Origin: Primula veris
Lineage: Eukaryota > Streptophyta > Magnoliopsida > Ericales > Primulaceae
DNA length: 64,000 bases
Assembly (NCBI GenBank): GCA_963682055.1
Contig: OY821740.1
Span: forward strand, 14,408,814-14,472,813
Direction of reading: 5' to 3'
Below, piece by piece: positions 36,612-46,019 of the stretch. The position numbers and the translations under genes were made by a program. Every line of letters begins with the position of its first letter. The first letter of the stretch is position 1. The notes under the pieces are model-generated. The model saw only the letters and a program-made list of their open reading frames with translations. It was not told the DNA's origin and made no database searches.

Positions 36612-36725
36612 TAATACCATATTTAATAATTTTTCTTATTTTTAATTAATATTTAAATTTAGGGTAGTTTCAACTAGGATTCTACTATATTTTTATTTGA
36701 GTTTTTAGTAGGTTGAGTTTTTATT
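36421..36725. repeat. 156-bp tandem duplication with (TA)n tracts
   Basis: ATTAGTAATACC occurs at 36451 and 36607. Each is preceded by a long TA run and followed by the same 110-120 bp (AATTTAGGGTAGT, CAACTAGG, TTCTACTATATTTTT). A few substitutions separate the two copies. Confidence 0.8.
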
Positions 36726-37059
36726 ATGTTGAATATTTATATTTTGGTTTATCAAATTATAGATTGTGTTTTATATACATTTGGAGGAATACGTATGTCT
36801 TTCATTAACTATGAAGTGTGAGAGTTGTGTGCAAGTTGTGTGTCTAGCATCACCCGTTAACTAAACAAACAATTTCATAAAATAAAAATTCCTTACATTA
36901 TCATCATAATTTTGTGAATTAAAAAATAGAAAAAAAAATGACAATAACAACAAGAACAAAGTTATAGTATTAAACATTTAAAATGTTGATAAACATATTA
37001 ATGAATGAGTTTGACCCTAAAATTTAGATATGGGTCGGACCACTATTTGGAAGAGTTTT

Positions 37060-37725
37060 GGCCCACCCGCCAGGTTCCGACCTCATATAGGCTAGAGTTT
37101 GGTCTATCACCTGGAAATAACCTTATATGTTAGAGTCTGGTTCATCACCTGAAAATTACCTTATATGTCCATCACCTGGAAATGACCATATAAGTTAGTC
37201 TGATCCATTATCTGAAAATAACCATATATGTTAGAGTCTGGTCCATCATCTGGACATGACCCTATAGCCTAGAGTCTGGTCAATCACCTGGAAATGACCC
37301 TATAGGGCCATCACCTGGAAATGACTATATAGGTAAGAGTCTGATTCATCACCTGAACATGATCCTATAGCCTAGAGTCTGATCAATCACCTGAAAATGA
37401 CCATATAGGTCCATCACCTGGAAATGACACTACGGGTTAGAGTCTAGTCCATCACCTAGACATGACCCTATACCCTAGAGTCTGGTCCATCACCTGGAAA
37501 TGGCCTTATAGGTCCATCATCTGGAAATGACCCTATAGGTTAGAGTCTGGTCTATCACCTGGACATGACCCTATAGTCTAGAGTCTGATCCATCATCTGG
37601 AGATGACCATATAGCCTAGAGTCTGGTCCATCACCTGAAAATGACCCTATATGCTAGAATCTGGTCCATCACCTGGACATGACCCTATAAGATAGAGTCT
37701 GGTCCATCATTTGGAAATGACCCAA
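37060..37725. repeat. minisatellite with long and short units
   Basis: A 38-bp unit (for example AGAGTCTGG at 37233 and 37271) contains GTCCATCACCTGG, AAATGACC and CTATAG. A shorter unit of about 29 bp drops the TAGAGTCTG part. Roughly eighteen units follow each other in mixed order inside the Harbinger-like element. There is no conserved reading frame. Confidence 0.8.
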
Positions 37726-38461
37726 CGAAATACCAAGCGAAAGATAAGGAAATTTAATCACCACCTAACAAACAACCGTCATACCCTAGATCGTGGGTAG
37801 AGTGGCGGTTATATCCTTCCCATAGATCGTGGTGTGGGTAAAAAAGAAAAATAACCGTCATGACCTTACGTACCTATAAATAGAGAGCATAAACCATCAA
37901 AAAATGGGACCACAAAATAACTACTCTCTCCCTCTAGAATAATTTTGATACACTTATACATATTTCGCCAACGAAGTCAGACACGTGAGAGGTTCAGATT
38001 TGTTCATCACCCGGTGGGCCAAGACTCAACCTTGTGAAGTTCTAAGCTTCATCAAATATATATTCAGTTTTGCAACAATTTTGATTAACTGTAAACAATA
38101 ATTTTAAACTTGTTCTCAGCCTTAACCTAATTATAAATGAGTCTTGGAAAAAAAATCTGAATTTTTCATACTCAAAATATATTATATTTATAAATTAATG
38201 AATATTTACAGAAATAAAGTTACTTATTGTAGGTTATATATCTTGTATCGACGAGAGAAGGGAGACGAAGAGGGAAATGGGAGACCTGTGGAAGGCAATT
38301 TGGTACTTTTATGTCCTGGACTAGGATTATCAATACATACTCCTAAACGGTGTTATTTGTAGTCCAATGTTAATTTTACTACCAAACAGAGTATTAATGG
38401 ACCCATCACTATTTTTTTTTTCAATCCCAATCAAGATATCCTGTTAACAAACGAGGCCTAA

Positions 38462-39680
38462 AGGATTGAATTTTGTGTTGACGGAATCTTTAATTTTGCT
38501 CTCTAACTTGAACTTCAAAGTGTTTAAATTAACTTATACTTAACTTTTTATTGTTGTCAACCAACCTCGTCTAAGTAAGACTCCTGTTTTGATGGAGAAA
38601 CAAACACTGCATCTTTGACGATTTGAAAACCAGTAGAGCAAGCTAGATTGATCGATTGGTTGTCGGCCTCTATCCTACCACCAAGCCTCATTACTTTCCA
38701 GTTATCATCATATGCAAAATTAAGACAAGCATGCAAAATTAAGACAAGCATAACACTTGATTATCTTTGTAGGCGCCGAATTTATTTAAGAAAGTAATGT
38801 GAGGAAAAGAATAACTATTGTTGGAGGTACCAAATTATGAAATTGAATAAATTTTAGGAAAAAATGCATGTAAAAAGAACAATTATGAGGCCGATGGAAG
38901 GTGTCATAACCTTAATAGTCACCGGACTCATCACTTAGATTCACACTTGTTTCTATTCCCGATTTGATATAATAAAAAAAAAGCCACATATCTGTCCGTT
39001 TTCCTAAATTTATGCATATTACAATTCACTACTACTTTACCAATTAATTATATCAGATTATTGAGGATTCAGGACACATAAAGAACAGTAGAGACGGATA
39101 CAAGAAAGTTGGGTCACTCATTTAAATTAAAGTGTGTGAATGAGATATTGAACTTTTATGGATATCTAGCAGAATGGTAGTATATAAATTTTTGAGCAAA
39201 GAAACCACACATGTATTCTATATGACTTTGCAAGTGCTCTTACATAGTAGTATGACTTTTTAGGAGGGTTTGATTAGTCGATACGTAATTTAATGATTTA
39301 TTTCGTTCTTTAAAATGATACTTCAAAAGAACATTGTGAAATTCCAATTCGGTTTTGGATACCAAAAATTGATGAATGCATCGGAAATATGCATTAGTAT
39401 TCAGTCTATAGTGATCTGGTTGTATCTGATCATTTGTTTGATGATGAGCATGCTGTTAACTAAAGTGACTAGCTATCAGGGCGGAAAATGAAATTATGAA
39501 AGCGGGAAACTAATACGGTAAGCATAAAATTCTAAGATTTTACAAATAAACTTAAAAACGAAAAATGGAAAACAAGTCTCCCAGTCACGGTACTCCAAAG
39601 ATCTCAGATGTCATTTTCGAACGCTTGTTAATCATGGGAACATGTACCCGTTTTTTCTTCTTTTGGTCCCGATTAAATAG
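38462..39680. other. intergenic sequence with no recognised feature
   Basis: AT-rich, with short frames only. A short word (GCAAAATTAAGACAAGCA) is directly repeated at 38713-38750. I see no gene or transposon ends. Confidence 0.4.
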
Positions 39681-39682
39681 TA

Positions 39683-39930
39683 CTCCATCCGGTTCATAAT
39701 ATAAATCAACTAGGTAACTCCTCAAATTTAAGTGGACATCATCATTATCCTACTTTTATGTTACTTTCCAAATTTTGCCCTTACTTTTTTACACATTTTT
39801 TATTCAAGTTAATGTTAGGAGAACAAATATGTAAAATTACATAATAAAACTTTCTATTAGTAGAAAGTGAACTTATATTGTGGAATAGACCAAAATAGTA
39901 TAGTGGACTTATATTGTGGAACAGAGAGAG
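39683..39930. mobile_element. Stowaway-like MITE (248 bp)
   Basis: TA at 39681-39682 and 39931-39932 flanks ends CTCCATCCGGTTCATAATA and, reverse-complemented, CTCTCTCTGTTCCACAATA, which agree at most positions. Termini of CTCCxTCCG type with a TA duplication identify a Tc1/mariner-derived Stowaway MITE. Confidence 0.7.
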
Positions 39931-40104
39931 TAGTAATGCTCTTTCAATAAACAAGTTTAGGGCTGCTAATTAATAAACCGAACCGTTCATGAACATGTTC
40001 GTGTTCGACTCGTTAAACACCAAGCTCAAGCCGAGACTTAACACAATAATAAGGCATGTGAACATATTCGGCTCGTTTAAAAGATCGTTTAATTTAATAT
40101 ATAT

Positions 40105-40676
40105 TGATAGAACATAAAAATTAGACCCGAATATTCTATTCGGGTAATAATCAACCCACTTTATAAATGGGTATCCAACGCTTAAATGGGTCATCTTATG
40201 CATTTTATAAGAAAATAAGGTATTACTATCAAAAGCCCAAGCCCACTTAACTAGGGACCCATATCTGAAAAACCCCCTGGGATGAAGACATTTGTCAACA
40301 TCCTAGAAGGCATATTTGCCTATAAATAGCCAACTACCCCTCCTAGAAATGGACCAGAAAATCTATCCAAAAAATATAGAGAGAAGTTGAGAAAAGAGAG
40401 AAACTAGTCAAAACATATCACTCCAAGAAATAAACCGAGCAGAGATAAAGCCGAGCACCGAATAAAAGGGGAGAAAGACCAAGAAGAGAGATTAAATAGT
40501 CAAATCGAGCACAATTGTAGAACAGAGATACTAATCCGAGCAAGTGTAATAGTCCGAACAAGGATAATAATCCGAGCAATAATAAAGATCAGGAAGTGTC
40601 CATTATTTACAGTTGATTTACTATTATAGTATTGTTGAAAAGCCTAACGCGACCGACCAAAGTTATGGCTTTATCA
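40105..40676 (+). repeat. 5' LTR of the Tat element (572 bp)
   Basis: It runs from TGATAG to TTATCA. 40139-40676 is collinear with the 3' LTR without indels. The first 34 bp (40105-40138) are present only here. A TATA box (CCTATAAATAG) lies at about 40319-40329. The palindromic words ACCCGAAT and ATTCGGGT (40124-40144) form a small stem at the left end. Confidence 0.8.
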
Positions 40677-40678
40677 AA

Positions 40679-40698
40679 TGGCGCCGTCTCCGGGAATC
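40679..40698 (+). other. primer-binding site, tRNA-Asp type
   Basis: Two bases after the 5' LTR comes TGGCGCCGTCTCCGGGAATC. TGGCGCCG is complementary to the 3' end of plant tRNA-Asp and is common in Tat elements. It is where minus-strand synthesis would start. Confidence 0.75.
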
Positions 40699-40755
40699 AT
40701 CTAGTTCCCAACTAGTTTAGAATTCGAATACCAATACTCTGCCAGACGAGCGACA

Positions 40756-41276
40756 ATGGTGACCAATGTAGAGGAAACCCATCCCGAGATAATAGAAACC
40801 AATAACCAAAACGCGCAAATTAGCCAACAAGACCTCGACGATCTACTCGCCATCCGCGAAAGATATGAAGCTATCCAATCCGGAAACCAACCAACAACCT
40901 CCTACGTCAACCAAGAACAACCGGTCGAACCACCCCAACATTTCATTGAAGGGATTGTCGACGAACACCCTTCGTCCTCGGAGGACGAACAAGACGTGCC
41001 CATATTAAAGCGTGCACGAAGACGCTTACCCGGGTCCCAGGCAGGGCCGAGCTCAAGAGTCCCTTTGCCTACAGCCTCGGTCAACTCCGGTGCTCGTTTA
41101 CAAACGGACGAAGCTCATCAGTTGGGCATGCCCGAGGATCATGTACTCGGACAGTTGCCCCGACTACCAACTAATCCTCCGAGGATGATTACACCACCCA
41201 CGGTGGAGGTACAACACGTTGTTCCGTTAGCCGATGAAAGGAACTACGCCCAGCTACAAGCTCAGCTGGCGGCATG
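40756..41276 (+). pseudogene. gag, N-terminal part (interrupted)
   Basis: The frame opens at ATG 40756, 80 bp past the LTR, and encodes an acidic, proline- and glutamine-rich N-terminus with no globular motif, as is usual for Tat gag. After about 173 codons it runs into the nested Copia-type fragment and stops at 41286. The rest of gag resumes at 44577 in a different reading frame relative to this part. Before the insertion it would have formed one capsid precursor with the downstream part. Confidence 0.75.
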
Positions 41277-42851
41277 CATGACATGAATACCTACTCTCTT
41301 GATGGATTAACATCTTTTGGTAAGTGTTTGTCTTGTAAGGAAATGGTTTCTAAGGTGATTCGGAGCTTACCGAAGGAATGGGAACCAAAGGTCACCGCAA
41401 TTCAAGAGGCGCACGACATGAATACCTACTCTCTTGATGCTTTGATGGGTTCACTCATTACACACGAGATCACCCTCAATAGTCACAAGCCAATCTCAAA
41501 AAGGAGGGAGATAGATTTCAAAGGAACAACTTGTGACGAGAGCAATGAGCTATCCGATGACGACAAAAATTCAATGCAAATCATTCGAATCGTCAAGGAA
41601 GTCCTAAAGCTAAAAGACCAACGCAAACACAAAGGTAAATCGTCAAATAATTCAATTTATTCTAACGATTTTGTTTGCTATACATGTGGCAAGGAAGGAC
41701 ACATGGCGAGAGATTGCGTCATGAATCGCAAGAGAAAAAGCAAGAAGAAAATATCCACTTCAAGCTCTAGCGATAGCTCCGACCAAGATGAAGTCGCTCA
41801 CCTTGGGTGCTATATGGCCATGGAAGAAAGCCAGGAACAAAACCTCTTTTCTTCAAGCGAAAGTGAAAGCGAAGCCGATGAGGTAAATGATCTTTCTTAT
41901 GATGAATTACTTCATATGTGCGATATTTATTCTAAAAAATTTCCTAAGCTTGTCGAAAAGGTCGACTCTCTTAAAAGGATAAATTCTTCTCTCAATGAAG
42001 AAATAAGATCCTTAAAAAGAGATAAAATTGAAAACGAGTTTATTCCGACTTCGTCATTTTCTCTTCATGATGTAGATGACGAAAAGGAAGACTTAAAAGA
42101 TAAAAACGAGTTTTTAAAAACCGAAAATGACTCTTTGAAAAATAAAAACGATGAGCTTGTCATTGCGGTAAAGAAACTCGAGTTAACAATCTCAAGGTTT
42201 TCCAAAGGGAAAACCGTGTTGGACGAAATTTTGAGTTGTCAAAAAGATGTTAATGACAAAAGCGGTTTGGGTTTCGATTCCAACTCTATTGACTCAAGCA
42301 CAACCCGCTTTGTTAAATCTTCTAGCTTGTCTACAACTCCTATTCCGCCTATACAAAAGGTTATTTTTACACAAGGGAATACTTCAAGAGTTTTGCCGAA
42401 CTCTTGTAATAATAGAAGAGGTTTAGGTTTTCAAACCAAAACCGCTCATCATACTTCTAAAACTTCCTACAAAAAGTCGCATAGTTCTCGTTTTACGAAA
42501 AAGTCTATGCATTGTATACATTGTAGTAGAAGTGAGCATAATTCTTCTAAATGCCCAAATCGCTTTCATGTTAGTAGAAGCGATTTGAAATGGGTAGTAA
42601 AGACCCGAGCCACTAACAATGTCGGACCCAAAAGAAATTGGGTACCAAATGGCAAATCTTGTGTTGTAGATATCTCCATTCAAAAGGAGAAAATCAACAA
42701 GTGGTTGGCAACACCGGCAAAAACCGTGGAAGTCCCTAAGATCGACTCCACCATCAAGAAAGAAGTGCCATTAATCGACAAAGGTGGAAGGCATACCAAC
42801 AAATGGTACCACCTATTTGGAATCGGCAACGTTCAATGCAAATGCCATTAG
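41277..42851 (+). pseudogene. Copia-type gag, N-terminally truncated
   Basis: The frame runs about 525 codons. VIRSLPKEWEPKVTAI and SLITHEI belong to the UBN2-type gag domain of Copia elements. A CCHC zinc knuckle (CYTCGKEGHMARDC) begins near nt 41677, and a second one of the same spacing (CIHCSRSEHNSSKC) near 42514. Between them is a coiled-coil-like charged stretch. The usual gag-protease continuation is absent after the WVPNGK motif region. The first codons (HDMNTYSLD) are a misplaced duplicate of codons found 135 bp downstream, so the original start is gone. Confidence 0.75.
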
Positions 42852-43137
42852 CGAGCGGCCTCGGCCTCGACATCACATATTCGGTATACTCTAATCCTTG
42901 ATATTTACATATATGTGATTAGGTGGGGCTATTTGCATAATAATAACATTTTTCATGTTTTGGTTTTTTCTTTGAAAACCCTTCGCATAACCCCATATTT
43001 TTTATTATTGATTGCATTTTGATAATGCCAAAGGGGGAGAAAATGATATATTTCGAGGAAATGCGTTTTGTTAAAATGGAGGAGATATTTTTCTTGTAAA
43101 ATCATTATTATTTTGTCATAATCAAAATGGGGGAGAT

Positions 43138-44571
43138 TGTTGAACATGGGTTCAATAATTGATTTTGATTATAAGTATGATTATGAATTAATGATTTTAT
43201 ATTTCGATGAAATAATGCTTGATCTTTTCCAAAAAGAGTAAATGTATATTTCAGGTCTTTAAAAAGAAAGAGCATTCGAAAACGAAGCCAACGGTTCAAG
43301 CGGAACCAAATTCGGAGCTAAAACGAAGAAGATACAAGCATTCGAAGGTTAACGAGACCAGGACAAAAACGACCGATCGACTGGACAAAAACGACCGATC
43401 GTTTTTGGTCCAAATTCTTCCAGTGAGCAGGTCGAAAAGTCGACCGATCGTTTTCTGAAACGACCGATCATTTTCCAAAAGAAGTAAATGAAAATTTTCA
43501 GCACCAGAAAGATAGAGCACAGAAAAACGAAGCCACAGGTTCAGACGGAACCAAAATCGGAGCTAAAACGAAGGAGTTATGAGCTTTCGAAGAATAGCGA
43601 GAAGACCGAGAAACTGCCAGAAGAACAGTCGACCGATCGACTGGACAAAAACGACCGATCGTTTTTGGTCCAATTTCTTCCAGTGAGTCCAGTATAAACA
43701 CGACCGATCGTTTTCAGAGAACGACCGATCGTTTTCTGGAAAACGACCGATCGACTGTAGAAAACGACCGATCGTTTTCTACAGATTTCGAAAATAGCTT
43801 TTCAGCTTATTCTGGAAAGTTGCTTAAAACCAGTGGAACCACTTCCAACGGTCATATCCAGCAAAAACAGACTTTGCTGTTATATAAACCACCCCAATAT
43901 CTCTCATAAATCACCAATCACAACAACAATCAATCCTTCAACCTCTCTCATATACAAAAACCCAAAATCACCATTTTAGTAAAATACTTCGAAAAGAGAG
44001 AAATTGAAGATAAAGAGATACAAGCTCCAACAAAGATCAAACATCATCGAAACCACATATTAGCTTATTTTAGAAGCAATCGATTGTGGGTGTTGTTTCA
44101 ATTTTCGATAAAATTGTAACGAGTATTTTATAAACTCATTTTTGTGAGCGAGTGATCGGGTAGAGGCTTTGTAAGCAAGTGAAGCTTAAAAGCTCTAGGT
44201 CTTTTCATTCGGGACACTCATAAAGTGTGGGGGAGCTTAATCGGTTGATTAGCTCATTAGGATTGTAAAATCCGAAAGAAGAATTATAGTGAATTACTCG
44301 GTAGTACCGAGGAGAGGACGTAGGCCGTTTGCCGAACCTCTATAAATCTTGGTTTCTTCTTCTTTCCCTAAACTTTTACTTTCCGCAACTTTATTATTGC
44401 TTATATTCTTGCTTGCGTTTAGGATTTCTAGCATTTCATTATAGTATATTAAACGCTTAAGTTTAGAATTTGCATAAGTTGGGTGTTAGTTGTTTAGAAT
44501 TTTTAATTAGGCGAAAATCGCCATAAACCTTATTCACCCCCCCTCTAAGGTTTAGCCGCACCGGGCCAACA
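43138..44571 (+). repeat. LTR of the nested Copia-type element (1,434 bp)
   Basis: It starts TGTTGAAC straight after a polypurine tract and ends GGCCAACA, giving matching inverted ends. TATATAAACC at 43881 is a TATA box, and the GGACGTAGGC word near 44318 is typical of plant Copia LTRs. The U3 part has a tandem duplication of about 260 bp (from 43212 and from 43480) and ten GACCGATC words. No second LTR is present. Confidence 0.8.
43371..43775. repeat. palindrome-rich array of ten GACCGATC boxes
   Basis: GACCGATC starts at 43371, 43392, 43442, 43462, 43631, 43652, 43702, 43722, 43744 and 43765. Most continue as GTTTT, so ACGACCGATCGTTTTC is the consensus around the CGATCG core. The boxes sit 20-22 bp or about 50 bp apart in two clusters, upstream of the TATA box of the LTR, where regulatory sites would be expected. 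Confidence 0.85.
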
Positions 44572-44576
44572 GCCAT

Positions 44577-46019
44577 GAAGTGGAAGATTCTGCCTACAGG
44601 GCCGCCCTGGAGGCAGCGGGTCGGCGACCCGATACAAGAGTGCCCCACCGAGGGGGCAATGTCCCAATAACTATCGTCCATCCGAACACTCATATGGAAC
44701 GTGTCCACACAAACACGAAGGACGGTAGATATCCCGAATACAGGATCGGGGAAGGATATGGCCCACCACCACATCAGGGAGGATACCCTCCCCCCTACCA
44801 AGTCACGGATGACGCGTTCCAACAGGCTTGGAACGTATGCCAAGAAACCCCATGTACCGAACAGATCACATGGTACTGCAATCCTATGGGGTTCGTCATC
44901 CCCGAATTCAGGCTCTATGATGGAAAGAGTTGCCCTATCGACCATCTGAGGCACTACAAGACGAAGATGGAACTGTGGAGTGATGACCATGCACTGATGT
45001 GCAAATTTTTCAAAAACAGCTTGGGTCAAGAGGCTTCGTCATGGTATCACAACTTACCACAGAGCTCCGTTAGAGACTGGGCAGAACTGCTAAGAGCGTA
45101 CTCCACCCGATACGCTGCTCATCGGAAAAAGAAGGTTAGAATCGAAACCCTTCTTAAAATGACGATGATGCCAAATGAAAGGCTCAACGATTACTGCATA
45201 CGTTTTATCGACGTAGCAAATCAGATTCCAAGATATGCCAATAATATAGCCATCAAGAACTTTATCAACTCCATCCCTAATGGCTATTGGGCGAGAAGGA
45301 AGTTCATAGGCAAAAACTTCCCGACCACTGATTCCCTGCTAGCCTATTGTACCCACCTCACCGATAAAAATGACGAACTGCGTTTCCTCAACCGAACTCT
45401 ACCAAGAAGAGAGTCGGTCTGCGAGGCACAGGTGGGTCGCAAAAGAGTTAGGAATAACCAGGGAGAAGCATTCCAACCGACCAGAAAGGGCAAAGATCCC
45501 GAGGTCCATAGCAGGATAGAGCGACCACGAGCACTAGAGCCCAAACCGCTCCAGATCGCATACCCAACACCGACCAACGAACATAAACCGCTCCAGCTCA
45601 CCTACCCGATGCCACCCAAGCCGTTTCAACAAGGTCGGCCCCAAGAGAGGGAACACCGAAACAATTTCGGACCGGTCGAGCTGCGATACACTTTCAACCT
45701 ATCTGTTGAAGACATCCTCAAGGATATATGCAGGGAAAGTTGGTATTCCCGACCACAACCGATCATCTATCCCCCCCCCAATCAGAGAGATTCCAAGCTC
45801 TTCTGCGCATATCACGAGGATCACGGCCATCTCACTGAGCATTGCCGTAACCTGCGATGGAGAATGAACCAGTGGGGCGATGCAGGATACCTAGCCAACT
45901 ACATCAAAGGAGCTGGGAATAAAGGCAAACAACTGGCCATCGAGGGATCCGACAACCGGCAAGGCAAAATGATCAACGTCGTTCATATGTCACGACCCAA
46001 GGGCCCGGGCGGGGAATGA
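44577..46019 (+). pseudogene. gag, C-terminal part of the Tat element
   Basis: About 480 codons. The stretch from PEFRLYDGKSCPIDHLRHY through KFFKNSLGQEASSWYHNLP to the RIETLLKMTM region is the Retrotrans_gag capsid domain. The C-terminus has CAYHEDHGHLTEHCRNL, a zinc-finger-like motif common in Tat gag. A single TGA (46017-46019) ends it. The same frame then stays open for all of pol, so only this one stop separates gag from pol. Its 5' end abuts the nested element. Confidence 0.8.

Larger units (their letters stand above)
36026..38458. mobile_element. Harbinger/Tourist-like non-autonomous element, 2.4 kb
   Basis: TAA target duplications (36023-36025 and 38459-38461) flank ends starting GGCCTTGTTTGGCGG (left) and GGCCTCGTTTGTTAA (right, reverse-complemented). 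TAA duplication and GGCCTTGTTTGG-type termini fit PIF/Harbinger. The interior has no transposase. It holds a tandem duplication with TA tracts and a minisatellite. At 37735-38060 is a promoter-like stretch with CCTATAAATAGAG (37871) that may itself be a captured LTR or promoter. Confidence 0.75.
41277..44571 (+). mobile_element. truncated gag-only Copia-type retrotransposon nested in gag
   Basis: This block holds a gag gene lacking its N-terminus, a short 3' untranslated region with CCAAAGGGGGAGAAA, a polypurine tract (AAAATGGGGGAGAT, 43124-43137) and one complete LTR (43138-44571). There is no protease, integrase or reverse transcriptase: gag stops at 42851 and only about 290 bp precede the LTR. 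It is either a non-autonomous gag-only family (as in TR-GAG elements) or a deletion derivative. The left end is cut inside gag and preceded by a small duplication. Orientation is the same as the host element. Confidence 0.75.

Noticed and set aside
37060..37725. CRISPR-like appearance of regularly spaced repeats
   Set aside because: Units are contiguous without unique spacers, in a plant transposon context; it is a minisatellite.
40139..40676. 5' LTR starting at TTCGGG (40139), where identity with the 3' LTR begins
   Set aside because: That start lacks TG and gives no target duplication; TGATAG at 40105 gives inverted ends and a TATAT duplication.
43219..43697. Short frames on both strands in the nested LTR
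   Set aside because: They arise from the duplicated GACCGATC-rich U3 sequence, not from genes.
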